A DNA stretch of 64,000 nucleotides from Micromonospora sp. MW-13 (GCF_003434305.1 NZ_QKKX01000044.1:1-64000), one strand, 5' to 3'; shown: positions 43,689-52,559, counted from the stretch's first letter. The notes: generated from the letters alone by a model not told the origin. Numbers and translations are program-made.

Positions 43689-45029
43689 TCAGCGGTCGGG
43701 GTACCGGCACGCCGCCCGCCCGGCGGCGACCCGCTGGCCCGGGTCGAGAGGCCGGGACGGGGCGGCGAGCCGGGCCCCGGCCACCCGCCGGACGTCGAGC
43801 ACGTCGGTGGGCCCGTCGCCGCCCAGGCAGGCCACCGCGGCCAGCAGCACCGCACCGGCCGGCTGGACGGGCGGGTGCCGCCGGGCGGGCCGCCACTCGG
43901 CGGTGAAGGCGGGCCCCGAGGGGCCGGTCAGGGCAAGCTGGTGCCAGCGGGGCGACGCCCGGCTGTCGTCGGCGTAGTACGCGGCGAAGCCGACCACGTC
44001 CACCCGGCGGCCGGCGGCCCGCAGCCGCAGCCGGCCCCGCTCGGCGGTGCCCGCCTCGGGCGTGGGCTCGGCGGCCAGGGTGATCTCGGTGGGTGGCGTC
44101 CGTCCGCCCGGGCAGTCGACGGGGGCGGCCCCGGCCGCCGGGTTGCCGTGCACGATCCCCGAGGCCATCACCCCGCCGCCGGCCACCGTGAACCAGCGGA
44201 CGTCCGGCGTACCCGACGTGGCGTCCAGCACCGTGTCGCCGAGGCAGAAGCCGGTGAAGCCGACCGGGCAGCCGGCCGGCACCATCGACAGCACCGGGGC
44301 GTCGAGGTGCGCGCCGCTGCGCACGCGTGCCCCGATGCCGTACGTCGTGCCGGTGAACCGGGCTTCCGGCCCGACGGACGGGCAGGTCACCGCGTGGGGC
44401 GCCGGCCCCGTCCCCCGGGACACCGCCGGGTCGCGTTCGGTGAGCAGCCCGACCGCCGTGGCGGCCACGGACACCACCGTGGCCGCCACGAGCACCCGCC
44501 GGGCGAGCCGACGCCGCGCCGCCGGCCCGCCGGGCGCCACCGACCCGAGGGGCCCGGACGACGACGACGGCCCGGACGACGACGGCCCACACGACGGCAC
44601 CGGCACGGCGAGCGCCTCGGCGTCGGGTGACCCGGCGGTGACGGCGGTGACGACCGGCAGGGGCTCGGGCGGCGCGAGGTCCGCCGGCACGGGATCGGGT
44701 GGCCCGGGATCGGGTGGCCCGGGACCGGGTGACCCGGAGTCGGGCGGCGGGCCGACGGCCGCGCGCAGCTCGGCGTCCAGCTCGTGCCAGCGATGCCGCC
44801 ACTGCTCGGTGTCCCCGCCGCAGGCGCCCACGTACGCCAGCACCACGTCGAGGCTGGGCCGGCGCATCCCGCTCGCGGCCTCGGAGAGGGTGGTCGGGCT
44901 GTAGCCGGCGGCCCTGGCCAGCACGCGGTAGGTGGGGTTGCCGGCCGCGGCCCGGAGCATCCGCAGTTCGTGGGCGAAGCGCGGCAGCGGACCGGCCCCG
45001 AGATCGATCGGTCTTTCCTTGCGCGCCAC
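43689..45029 (-). CDS. Membrane-anchored protein with cytoplasmic XRE-type HTH
   Basis: 446 residues. Residues 10-75 contain an XRE-like HTH (FAHELRMLRAAAGNPTYRVLARAAGYSPTTLSEAASG, then LPSLDVVLAYV). A long Pro/Gly/Asp/Ser linker is partly encoded by 15-bp repeats. One transmembrane helix follows near residue 210 (VLVAATVVSVAATAVGLL). The outer part (~215 residues) has several Cys and an SH3-like beginning (GIGARVRSGAHLDAPVLSMV). The architecture, HTH inside and sensor outside, resembles actinobacterial helix-turn-helix proteins next to secreted proteins. Signal and target are unknown; the SapA-like gene downstream is a candidate target. Confidence 0.65.
   Translation of the reverse strand: MARKERPIDLGAGPLPRFAHELRMLRAAAGNPTYRVLARAAGYSPTTLSEAASGMRRPSLDVVLAYVGACGGDTEQWRHRWHELDAELRAAVGPPPDSGSPGPGPPDPGPPDPVPADLAPPEPLPVVTAVTAGSPDAEALAVPVPSCGPSSSGPSSSSGPLGSVAPGGPAARRRLARRVLVAATVVSVAATAVGLLTERDPAVSRGTGPAPHAVTCPSVGPEARFTGTTYGIGARVRSGAHLDAPVLSMVPAGCPVGFTGFCLGDTVLDATSGTPDVRWFTVAGGGVMASGIVHGNPAAGAAPVDCPGGRTPPTEITLAAEPTPEAGTAERGRLRLRAAGRRVDVVGFAAYYADDSRASPRWHQLALTGPSGPAFTAEWRPARRHPPVQPAGAVLLAAVACLGGDGPTDVLDVRRVAGARLAAPSRPLDPGQRVAAGRAACRYPDR
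44692..44736. repeat. Three 15-bp tandem repeats in the linker of the HTH protein gene
   Basis: Units at 44692-44706, 44707-44721 and 44722-44736; the first two are identical (GGATCGGGTGGCCCG) and the third differs at two positions. They encode a five-residue Pro/Asp/Gly motif, so slippage could change linker length in frame. Confidence 0.75.
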
Positions 45030-45283
45030 GTCGCCCCCGTTCCCGTGTACCGGCCATGACGCGCCGGGTCCGGGCCGGCGCCGGATGGATCGTACGAAAC
45101 TGCCCGTACCGCAACGGGCGCCCGGCTGGCCGTCGTGGCCCCGGGTCACGCTCCACAAGGCATCCTAGGAGGACAGTACGGATTTGGTCGGGCGTCAGGC
45201 TGGGCCCGCCGGTGTCGCGGCGCCGTCGACCGCTCGTGGTGGCTGACGCCCGGCGGTTCACCCGGGCGGGGCACGATGGGTGC

Positions 45284-46027
45284 ATGGACATCGAGCGGGT
45301 CGACCCCGCACCCGATCGGGCGTTCCGCCGGGTGGTCCTGCGGCAGCGCTGGGAGAATCTCACCTTCCTGCACTGGGCGGTCGCGCCGGAACTCGTCGCG
45401 CCGCTGCTGCCCGCCGGCACCCGCCCGGACACCCTCGACGGGGTCACCTACGTCGGGCTGATCGGCTTCCGGATGGTCGGGCTGGGTTTCGGCCGGGGAC
45501 CGGGGGTGCCGTACCTCGGCACCTTCTGGGAGACCAACGTGCGGCTCTACTCGGTCGACGGGAACGGCCGGCGCGCGGTGGTGTTCCGCTCGCTCGACGC
45601 CTCCCGGCTCGTCCCGGTGCTGGTCGCCCGGGCGACCCTGCGACTGCCGTACCTGTGGTCGGCGATGCGGCTGGACCGCGACGGCGACCGCTACACCTAC
45701 CGGTGCCGGCGCCGCTGGCCCGGCCCGGCCGGCACGACCAGCCGGATGGTGGTGCGGGTGGGCGGACCGATCACCGACCCGACCCCGGTGGAACACTTCG
45801 TCACCGCCCGCTGGGCGCTGCACACCCGGGCGTACGGGCGAACCCTGCACCTGCCGAACTGGCATCCCCGTTGGCCGCTGCACCGGGCCGAACTGCTGCA
45901 CCTGGACGACGACCTCGTCACCGCCGCCGGGCTGCCGGCACCGGCCGGTCCGCCGGTGAGCGTGCTGCACTCCCCCGGCGTTCCGGTCGTGTTCGGCTCT
46001 CCGGTCACCCTGCACCGGCCCGGCTGA
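45284..46027 (+). CDS. DUF2071 (YqjF-like) family protein
   Basis: 247 residues. The opening RQRWENLTFLHWAVAPELVAPLLPAG and VTYVGLIGFRMVG, then FWETNVRLYSV, are the DUF2071 signature (W..L.FLHW....V..LLP.G). The C-terminal LHLPNWHPRWPLHRAELLHL is typical too. The fold is related to acetoacetate-decarboxylase-like barrels; a function has not been established. The ATG start matches the family's usual N-terminus. It is divergent from the HTH membrane protein. Confidence 0.82.
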   Translation: MDIERVDPAPDRAFRRVVLRQRWENLTFLHWAVAPELVAPLLPAGTRPDTLDGVTYVGLIGFRMVGLGFGRGPGVPYLGTFWETNVRLYSVDGNGRRAVVFRSLDASRLVPVLVARATLRLPYLWSAMRLDRDGDRYTYRCRRRWPGPAGTTSRMVVRVGGPITDPTPVEHFVTARWALHTRAYGRTLHLPNWHPRWPLHRAELLHLDDDLVTAAGLPAPAGPPVSVLHSPGVPVVFGSPVTLHRPG

Positions 46028-46046
46028 CCGCCACGCGGGGTGGCGG
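46028..46046. terminator. Small hairpin between convergent genes
   Basis: A 7-bp stem (46028-46034 with 46040-46046) starts right after the DUF2071 stop and faces the convergent peptidase gene. Confidence 0.35.
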
Positions 46047-46087
46047 CGATCAGCACGAGCCGATCCGGGCTGGACCACGCCGGGTGA

Positions 46088-46927
46088 TCACAGAGTTCGC
46101 TGGTACTCCTCCCAGGTGAGCTTGGGGGTGACGGCGGGCCCGTCGTCGGCGCCGCGGTCGGCCAGTCCGTTCAGCCCGAGGTAGTAGTCGCCGGCCTGGT
46201 GCTGGGCGGGCGCCGACTGATCCGTGTCGGCCAGCGCGACGGCGTGCACGTGGTAGGGCCAGTTCCCCTGGCTCGGGGTGCGCAGCCAGGCGGCGAAACC
46301 GACCTGACGCAACTGCCGGACCACGGTGGTGCGGTACGTGCTGGACATTCCGTCGACCGACAGGTCCAGGACTCCGCCGCCGTCGTGGGTGCCGGCCGAA
46401 GTCGGATCGCTCGTGCTGTACGAGCCCTGCGAGATCGTCAGCTGCCGGCCGAGCAGCCGCTCGGCTTCGAGCAGCATGGCCCGGGTCCGGGTGTTCACCT
46501 GGGCGCCGCGGAAGGCGACGGCGCTGCCCGGCGTGAGCACGCGGGCCACCGTGAAACGCTGGTCACCGAGCAGCCGCAGCGACGTCTGCCCGGGCAGGCC
46601 GGTGGCGTCGAGCCCCGAGTAGCCGAGGGAACGCTGGTACGCGGCGTAGGCCGAGACGGTGCTGGTGCCGAAGTGCCCGTCCACATAGGTGCTGGCGAGC
46701 AACCCCCGGTCCCGCAGGGCCCGCTCCACGAGCAGCACGCTGTCCTTGCTGCCGGCGGTGATGGCGGTGTCGGCGCGGCGCGGGTCGATCTGCGCGGCCT
46801 TGATCAGTGCTTCCATGTCGACCTGCGGCAGCTCGGCGGCGCCCGGGGCGGGCAGGGCCTGGCCGCCGACCGCGAGGCCGACCGTCGCGGCGACGGCGTT
46901 GTGGAGCAGGTGTCTTCTGGTGGGCAC
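46088..46927 (-). CDS. Secreted peptidoglycan-binding, M15-like peptidase
   Basis: 279 residues. It has a Tat-like signal (TRRHLLHNAVAATVGLAVGG). A peptidoglycan-binding region follows (LLVERALRDRGLLASTYVDGHFGTSTVSAY). The C-terminal domain contains THDGGGVLDLSVDG and NWPYHVHAVAL, matching the H..G...D...H.H zinc layout of D-Ala-D-Ala carboxypeptidases (M15/VanY group). It likely trims cell-wall peptides. The GTG start follows GGAGGGA. The M23 peptidase lies upstream on the same strand, so the two may form a wall-remodelling pair. The exact bond cut is not known. Confidence 0.72.
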   Translation of the reverse strand: MPTRRHLLHNAVAATVGLAVGGQALPAPGAAELPQVDMEALIKAAQIDPRRADTAITAGSKDSVLLVERALRDRGLLASTYVDGHFGTSTVSAYAAYQRSLGYSGLDATGLPGQTSLRLLGDQRFTVARVLTPGSAVAFRGAQVNTRTRAMLLEAERLLGRQLTISQGSYSTSDPTSAGTHDGGGVLDLSVDGMSSTYRTTVVRQLRQVGFAAWLRTPSQGNWPYHVHAVALADTDQSAPAQHQAGDYYLGLNGLADRGADDGPAVTPKLTWEEYQRTL

Positions 46928-47061
46928 TGTCCCTCCGAGGCGGGTGGTGGGAGCCGTGGTCGAGGTGGCCGGCGACCCGGACACCGCCGCCGGCCGAGGT
47001 GCCGATGACCTTACCCTCGCTCGGGCCGGTCGAGGTGCCCCTCCGCGCCGGCACCCGTCGG

Positions 47062-47706
47062 CTACGACGCCCCGGGGCCGCAGTTGTTGCTGGTACGCGT
47101 GACCGTGTACTCGGTGTCGTCGTGGGTGATGCCGGACGGCGAGCCGTCGAAGTGTGCCTCCACCTTCTGCCAGCCCCGGCGCTGCTCGTAGTGCAGATGC
47201 GGCGCCCCGGAGTTGCCGGTGCTGCCGACCCGTCCGATCTGCTCGCCCCGGGCGACCCGCTGACCGACCCGGACCAGCGGCGGTTCGAGCAGGTGGAGGT
47301 ACTGCGTCTCCCACCGGCCGCCGTGGTCGATCTTCACCCAGTACCCGCCGCCCCGGCCGCGCGGGCCGTCCGGGTCGTCCGGGGTACGCCCGCCGAGGGA
47401 CCCGTTGATCCCCGCCTCGGTGACCGTGCCGGCCTCGGACGCGAGCACCGGCCGTCCCCACGCCCTGCCCCCGGTGGGGAACAGGTCGACGTCGTAGTCG
47501 TCGTGGCCCGGGTAGGTGCCGAGCTGCCAGGTCTCGCCGCAGGCGACGGGGAGTTGGAAGGACGGTCGCGGGCCCGGCGGCAGCAGCATTGGGACGACGA
47601 CCGTGGCGACGGCGACGACGGCCCCCACCGCGCCGAGCGCGAGGACGGCCCGGACGATCCGGGTGCGGCGATGGCGGCGGGGGCTGGTCGGGTGGCCGGT
47701 CGTCAC
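47062..47706 (-). CDS. Membrane-anchored M23 peptidase (LytM-type)
   Basis: 214 residues. An N-terminal transmembrane or signal segment (VLALGAVGAVVAVATVVVPMLL) precedes an M23 domain. The zinc ligands are His and Asp in YPGHDDYDVDLF and His in SGAPHLHYEQ; HxH is intact, as is the general G.ASxAGTV pattern. M23 enzymes are endopeptidases that cut peptide bridges in peptidoglycan. I chose GTG 47706; an ATG 12 bp upstream is also in frame. A GH10 remnant lies just upstream on the opposite strand. Confidence 0.82.
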   Translation of the reverse strand: MTTGHPTSPRRHRRTRIVRAVLALGAVGAVVAVATVVVPMLLPPGPRPSFQLPVACGETWQLGTYPGHDDYDVDLFPTGGRAWGRPVLASEAGTVTEAGINGSLGGRTPDDPDGPRGRGGGYWVKIDHGGRWETQYLHLLEPPLVRVGQRVARGEQIGRVGSTGNSGAPHLHYEQRRGWQKVEAHFDGSPSGITHDDTEYTVTRTSNNCGPGAS

Positions 47707-47781
47707 CGCCCCGAGCATGGCAGACGCCGGCAAGGCGCCGGCTGCCGGGTGCGGCCCGGGTCGGCCTCGCGGCACCGGCGC

Positions 47782-47895
47782 GACCCTCGGTACCGGGAGC
47801 TGGTGCGGGCGGAGTTCTCCACGGTCACCACCACGGAGAACGTGATGAGGCGGGACGCGCTGGAGCCCACCCGCGGCAGCTACGACTGGGGGCGT
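47782..47895 (+). pseudogene. Fragment of a GH10 endo-1,4-beta-xylanase gene
   Basis: About 38 codons read YRELVRAEFSTVTTTENVM, then DALEPTRGSYDWG. This is the first conserved block of GH10 xylanases (Y......F....T.EN.MKW..LEP..G.Y.W..AD). The flanking frames show no signal peptide upstream and none of the later GH10 blocks downstream. It is therefore a leftover from a deletion between the M23 and GT1 genes, not a working gene. Confidence 0.7.
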
Positions 47896-47908
47896 ACGAG
47901 CCGAGAGT

Positions 47909-49315
47909 TCAGCCGACCGCCGCCCCGACGGTCCGGTGGGCCGCCGCCTCGTCGCGGTGCCGCAGCACGAGGTCGGCGGCGACGGTGAGCCCGCCAGCCT
48001 GCCGCATCCGCTGGCTACACAGCTCCGCCCGTTCCCGGAACGAGTCCTCGTCCAGCAGTCGCCCGATCTTGGCGAGGATGTCCTCGACGTCCAGGGGGTC
48101 GGTGTGCTCGACGGCCAGCGCCACCCCGCTGTCGACCGCGCGCACCACCCCGTCGGGACAGTCCAGCCAGAACGGCATCACCAACTGCGGGGTGGCGAAG
48201 TGGACGGCCTCGTGGATGGCGTTGGCGGCACCGTGGTTGAAGAAGACCCGCACGTGCGGGTGGGCCAGCACCCGAAGCTGGCAGGGCAGCCACTCCTCCA
48301 CCCGAAGGTTGCCCGGCAGCCGTGCCGCGGACGGGAGGAGGCGCTGCTGGGCCGCGGGCAGTTTCCAGAGCACGGCGTGCTCGGGCCCGAGCCGGTCCGC
48401 GACCTCGACGATCGTCCTCATCTGCCCCTCGGACGGTCGCATGATGGTGCCGAACCCGACGTAGACCACTGAGGGGTGGTCGTCCAGCCAGCGGTCCAGT
48501 TCGTCGTCCCGGTCGGCCGGCGGCAACTGCCTGGGCACCACCGGACCGAGCATCCGCAACTTCGCCGGAGCGGTCGGGAACGGGTACTCGAAGCCGAAGA
48601 CCGTGTACGACATGAGCGCCGCGGCGTCCTCGGCGTAGAGCGCCGGCCGCATCTCCGGATTACGGAGGCCGGCCGCCTTGCGGCGGGCGATGGCGACGAG
48701 GTTCCGCCGTAGCCGGTCCGGCTCCATCAACGCCCGCACCAGCCTGCTCCGGAAGCCGGCGTTGGCCGCCTGCTGCCGGGGCGTCATCCGCGCCGGCAGC
48801 CCGGAGAACGGGGCGGGATAACGGGGTGGCAGCAGTTCCTGGAGGAAATTGGACGGCGGTGTGGAGATGCTGACCAGGAAGGGCACCTGCCGGGTCTGTG
48901 CCGCGTCCATCGCCCAACTGGCCTGGCTGTCCACCACGGCCACCGCCGGTTGGACGTCGTCGATGACCTCCAGGCAGCGCCGGTAGAGCTGCTGGATGTA
49001 GTCGAAGTCGGTGCAGACGTCGAGGTACCGGGCGAACCTGTCCGCACGGTCACCGTTGGTCAGCGCCCGGTACGTCGCGTCGTCCCAGGTGTCCGGTGAC
49101 GACTGCGGGAGGGCCGGGCCGAGCGAGACGAAAGAGACCTCGCCCGGGCCGGGCAGCCCCTCGACGTCCGCCCGGCGGTCCTCGGTCGATGCGAACCAGA
49201 CGTTCCTGACGCCTCGGGCCTTCAACTCGCCCACGATCCTGAGTAACGGGTTGAACAGACCGGCGCTGTTGTAGGTGGATACCAGTACCGCGCTGCCGCG
49301 CTCGTCTCCGGTCAT
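47909..49315 (-). CDS. GT1-family (UGT/MGT-like) glycosyltransferase
   Basis: 468 residues of GT-B fold. The N-terminal half opens with VLVSTYNSAGLFNPLLRIVGEL. The C-terminal half has the UGT-type donor region VVYVGFGTIMRPSEGQM, VEEWLPCQLRVLAHPHVRVFFNHGAANAIHEAVHFATPQLVMPFWLDCPDGV, in which the usual HGG appears as HGA. Macrolide or sterol glycosyltransferases are the nearest family. ATG 49315 was preferred over GTG 49321 because GGATGGGA lies 8 bp before it. Acceptor and sugar are unknown. It stands alone. Confidence 0.82.
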   Translation of the reverse strand: MTGDERGSAVLVSTYNSAGLFNPLLRIVGELKARGVRNVWFASTEDRRADVEGLPGPGEVSFVSLGPALPQSSPDTWDDATYRALTNGDRADRFARYLDVCTDFDYIQQLYRRCLEVIDDVQPAVAVVDSQASWAMDAAQTRQVPFLVSISTPPSNFLQELLPPRYPAPFSGLPARMTPRQQAANAGFRSRLVRALMEPDRLRRNLVAIARRKAAGLRNPEMRPALYAEDAAALMSYTVFGFEYPFPTAPAKLRMLGPVVPRQLPPADRDDELDRWLDDHPSVVYVGFGTIMRPSEGQMRTIVEVADRLGPEHAVLWKLPAAQQRLLPSAARLPGNLRVEEWLPCQLRVLAHPHVRVFFNHGAANAIHEAVHFATPQLVMPFWLDCPDGVVRAVDSGVALAVEHTDPLDVEDILAKIGRLLDEDSFRERAELCSQRMRQAGGLTVAADLVLRHRDEAAAHRTVGAAVG

Positions 49316-49700
49316 GAACACCGTCCCATCCGTCCTGCCCGACCTCGCCGCCCCACCCCGAGAACGTCGTGCGGCGGCGGGCTGATCGCGAGACGTTCAG
49401 CCAGGGGCGGGCCGGCTGTCGAGGTGTGCCGATGCGCCGTGAGGTCAGCGTGAATCCGGCCGATAGATCGCCACTCAGCGGCCTCCCGAAATCCTAACAT
49501 CGCTGTATTTAGATGCGGCCATATTCGTGGCCACGAGCTGCCGGTGCGGGCTGCCGCCCACCGCACCGGCGACTCGAACTCCACCTGGCTGAAGTCCATC
49601 CCCAGGGAAACGGTCGGGCCACTGTCGTTTGGGCAGAGGCGTTCCCGGCAAGTAGTTGGCGGTAGCTCAGGTGCAGGCAAGGGACAGACGGGAGCCGGCA
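49316..49700. other. Divergent intergenic region, no gene seen
   Basis: This region lies between the GT1 gene (minus) and the DUF2188 gene (plus). The AT-rich patch near 49494-49530 (ATCGCTGTATTTAGATG) is the likely promoter zone. No ORF here has protein character. Confidence 0.4.
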
Positions 49701-49931
49701 ATGGTCAAGGGTGACATCGACACGTACCACGAGGATGGGCAGTGGAAGACCCGTCCGGAGGGCAACCAGCAGGCCAGCAGCACCCATGATGCCAAGGACG
49801 AGGCGCAGGCCCGGGGGCGCGAGATGGCGGTGGACCGCGGCGTCGAGCACGTGATCAAGAAGCAGGACGGCACGATCGGGGAGAAGAACACCTACCCGCG
49901 CAGCCGCGACCCGCGGGACATCAAGGGCTGA
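49701..49931 (+). CDS. DUF2188 small protein
   Basis: 76 residues. GQWKTRPEGNQQASSTHDAKDEAQARGREMA followed by HVIKKQDGTIGEKNTYPRSRDP is the DUF2188 pattern (short two-layer alpha/beta domain with a conserved WxV...G...A....A). The family has no assigned function. The ATG follows GGGAG at 49690-49694. The product is very polar with many Lys, Arg, Asp and Glu. It is a single-gene unit ended by a perfect hairpin. Confidence 0.8.
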   Translation: MVKGDIDTYHEDGQWKTRPEGNQQASSTHDAKDEAQARGREMAVDRGVEHVIKKQDGTIGEKNTYPRSRDPRDIKG

Positions 49932-49985
49932 CCGCGGCTCAGGGACGGCTGAGGTCGGCACCCGGAGCGGGATCGGAAGCCCAGG

Positions 49986-50020
49986 TGGAGGGGGCCGGCC
50001 AACGTGGCCGGCCCCCTCCA
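49986..50020. terminator. Strong bidirectional terminator
   Basis: A perfect 15-bp stem (49986-50000 with 50006-50020) with a 5-nt loop lies between the convergent DUF2188 and MFS genes. Confidence 0.85.
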
Positions 50021-50101
50021 CAGGTGAGCCGGCCGCCGCCGCGCCGCCGGGTGGAGCGCGACGATCGACGAGTGGCTCCGGCCGGGCCCGTGGAACCTGG
50101 C

Positions 50102-51283
50102 TCAGGAGGCGGTCACCTTCCTGCGGGACTCCGTCCCGGTCCGCTGCCGCGCCGCCTGCGCCAGTCCTGCCGCGACGATCGCCAGTGCGACCAGCAGCGC
50201 ACTGACCCACAGCGGGGACCGGTAGCCGAGCCCCGCGCCGATGGTGACGCCACCCAGCAGGGGACCGACGGTCGCACCCACGTTCAGGGCGACGGTCGCG
50301 AACGAGCCACCGAGCGACGGCGCCTCCACGGCCGCGTACAGCACCTGGGTGATCAGCGTGGAGCCGACGGCGAAGGAGAGCGCCCCCTGGACGAAGACGA
50401 GCAGGAACGCCGCGACCGGGTTGCCCGCGGTGATCGTGAACAGGAGCCAGCCGATGAGCAGGGCCGGGCCGCCGGTCACCAGGAGTCGCATCGGCCGGGC
50501 GTCCGACATCCGGCCCGCGACGGTCACCCCGACGAACGACCCCAGGCCGAAGATCGCCAGCAGTGCCGGCACCCACCCCTGGCCGTACCCGCTGACGTCG
50601 GTGACCAACAGGGCCAGGTAGGTGAAGCTGCAGAAGGTTGCGCCGTTCACGAGCGCGGCCAGGCACAGGGTCACCAGTACCCGGGGACGGCGCAGCGCCC
50701 GCAGTTCCCGCCGCGCGCTCGGCGCGGCCGGGTCCGGTGCCGTCGCCGGAACCGAGCGCAGGACCGCGAAGACGGCCGGCACCGAGAGGACGGCCACCGC
50801 CCAGAAGGCCACGCGCCAGCTCCAGAGCTGACCGAGCACGGCACCGGCCGGTACCCCCGCGACACAGGCGAGGGTGACGCCGCCGAGCAGGACGGAGGTG
50901 GCCCGGCCCTTGGCGTCCGGTCCGGCCATGCCGGCCGCCGTCGCGACGGCGACGGCCAGGAACCCGGCGGTGGCCAGGGCACCGAGGACCCGGGTGGTGA
51001 GCAGGACGCCGAAGCTGGTGGTGACGGCCCCCGCAACGTGCACGAGCATGAAGGTGATCAGGAAGACCAGCAACGCCCGGCGTCGCGGCCAGCGCAGACT
51101 GAGGATGGCCACCAGCGGCGCGCCGACGATCATGCCCGCGGCGAAGGCCGAGGTCAGCGCCCCGGCGGCCGGGACGGACACGTTCAGGTCACTGGCGATG
51201 TCCGGCACCAGGCCGGACAACATGAACTCGGACGTTCCCTGGGTAAAGACCGCCAGTCCGAGCAGGTAGATGGCGAATGGCAT
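50102..51283 (-). CDS. MFS drug exporter, chloramphenicol-resistance (Cml) type
   Basis: 393 residues with twelve predicted helices. The start MPFAIYLLGLAVFTQGTSEFMLSGLVPDIA is characteristic of the Cml/AraJ subfamily (DHA1), as are SLRWPRRRALL (motif A) and LLGGVTLACVAGVPAG (motif C). Members export chloramphenicol or related small molecules; other substrates are common. The ATG at 51283 was chosen because it opens with this family motif; upstream codons are unrelated. The gene is followed by a strong shared terminator. Confidence 0.88.
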   Translation of the reverse strand: MPFAIYLLGLAVFTQGTSEFMLSGLVPDIASDLNVSVPAAGALTSAFAAGMIVGAPLVAILSLRWPRRRALLVFLITFMLVHVAGAVTTSFGVLLTTRVLGALATAGFLAVAVATAAGMAGPDAKGRATSVLLGGVTLACVAGVPAGAVLGQLWSWRVAFWAVAVLSVPAVFAVLRSVPATAPDPAAPSARRELRALRRPRVLVTLCLAALVNGATFCSFTYLALLVTDVSGYGQGWVPALLAIFGLGSFVGVTVAGRMSDARPMRLLVTGGPALLIGWLLFTITAGNPVAAFLLVFVQGALSFAVGSTLITQVLYAAVEAPSLGGSFATVALNVGATVGPLLGGVTIGAGLGYRSPLWVSALLVALAIVAAGLAQAARQRTGTESRRKVTAS

Positions 51284-51803
51284 GACGACTCCACAACCGC
51301 GTCTGAAACGAGACAAGGCGCGGCAGGCCACCGCAACCCACGGCCGGGTGTCTGCGAGGAACGTTCATCCAGCCGTGCGCATACCGGGAGCACCGCGCGA
51401 GGACACCCCGGGAGCCGGCATCACGGACCCGGCCGGAAGGCGGAGGCGGTGAGACGGAGCGGGGAGAAACAGCCCGGGCGACGGCGGTCCGGCGGCAGGC
51501 ATGGCAGAGAGGCGCACTGTCGTCGGACTCGACGACGCGTCAGCGCGACATCACCCAGCGGACGCCACCGGACGACCGGTGGCTAGCGTCTGGACGCCTC
51601 GGGGCTGGACATGGAGCCGACCCTAGCTGCCGTACGCGCGCCCGTCAAAGGCCGGGGAGCATGATGTCGAGCACCACCACGTCGTACCGGTGTTCGGTCG
51701 CGGCCGGCGCGCGCCGCGAGCTCCTCCTGGGTGAGGCCGGCCCGCCGCCGGTTCCCCGATCATCTCCTCAGCACCGCGCCCCTCCAGCAGCACGCCGCGA
51801 CGC
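51284..51803. other. Gene-poor stretch containing decayed gene pieces
   Basis: About 520 bp with no complete gene. A response-regulator fragment lies at 51645-51705 (listed separately). A short plus-strand stretch at 51500 reads MAERRTVVGLDDASA, which is reminiscent of a universal stress protein start but does not continue. The region looks like the site of past deletions. Confidence 0.4.
51645..51705 (-). pseudogene. Fragment of a response-regulator receiver domain
   Basis: In one minus-strand frame, AATEHRYDVVVLDIMLPGL precedes a stop. Y(D/E)(V/L)VVLD(I/L)MLPG is the phosphoacceptor block of two-component receivers, with the Asp present. Upstream the frame is Arg-rich and downstream it stops, so neither the first strand nor the Lys block remains. 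It is a fragment of a lost gene. Confidence 0.5.
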
Positions 51804-52559
51804 TCACCCCGTCGGCTGGGACTCCGCTCCGCGACTGATGCGCAGAGTCAGCACGTCGGTACGGACCGTGATGTGTCCGTGGAAGAGTGCCGCCCCGTCC
51901 GCCCCGTAGCCGATCTGGGTGGCGGTGACCAGCGGATGCCCGAGCGCCACGCCGAGCCGGGCGGTGGACTCCTCGTCGGCGAGCACGGCCGCGAGTTCGA
52001 TCTCCGCCCGCCGCACCGGCACGCCGGTCGCGCTGGCCAGGAACTCGAACATGTCCAGGTCGATGCTGACCAGGCCGGACGGGTCGAGGTCCCGGCCGGC
52101 GAAGCGCAGCGGCAGATGGTCCCGGATCCAGGCCGCCGCGACCCCGTCCACGGCGAACAGCCGGTCGACCCGCCACACCGGCGAGCCCGGCTCCAGCCCG
52201 AGCACCCTGGCGCAGTCAGCCGGGCAGGTCGCCCGGCTGACCGCCGCGTCCTGGAGCGTCGGCCGGTGGCCCGAGGCGGTGATCCGGTCCCGCAGCGCGG
52301 TCACGTCACCGATCGACACGGGCACCCGCTCGCCGCCGTCGTGCACGAAGGTGCCGATCCCCCAGGTACGGGTCACCACGCCCTCGCCGGCGAGTTGGCC
52401 CAGCACCTCGCGCACGGTGGCACGGCTGACCTCCAGCCGATCGGCCAGCTCCCGCTCGTTTGGCAGCTTGTCGCCCGACCGGAACTCGCTGCCGATCAGC
52501 TCCCGTAGCCGACCGTGCGCGGCCTGTAGCGCGGTCTCGCGCCGAACCATCCGCTCCAC
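51804..52559 (-). CDS. GntR-family regulator with UTRA domain
   Basis: 251 residues. The GntR HTH is at residues 25-80: GDKLPNERELADRLEVSRATVREVLGQLAGEGVV and the wing TRTWGIGTFV. A UTRA (chorismate-lyase-like) ligand domain follows (VWRVDRLFAVDGVAAAW, VSIDLDMFEFL, ending HGHITVRTDVLTL). It lies just downstream of the last gene of the dipeptide operon, in the same direction. UTRA proteins bind the transported compound or a breakdown product, so it is the prime candidate to control that operon through the palindrome at 62625. Start could be GTG 52559 or ATG 52550. Confidence 0.88.
   Translation of the reverse strand: MERMVRRETALQAAHGRLRELIGSEFRSGDKLPNERELADRLEVSRATVREVLGQLAGEGVVTRTWGIGTFVHDGGERVPVSIGDVTALRDRITASGHRPTLQDAAVSRATCPADCARVLGLEPGSPVWRVDRLFAVDGVAAAWIRDHLPLRFAGRDLDPSGLVSIDLDMFEFLASATGVPVRRAEIELAAVLADEESTARLGVALGHPLVTATQIGYGADGAALFHGHITVRTDVLTLRISRGAESQPTG

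Noticed and set aside
44387..44590. Extra minus-strand ORF inside the HTH membrane protein gene
   Set aside because: It is an alternative frame of the Pro/Gly/Ser linker and transmembrane region with Arg-rich shadow composition.
51500..51640. Universal stress protein gene starting MAERRTVVGLDDASA
   Set aside because: The resemblance stops after about 15 residues and the frame ends soon; too short to call.
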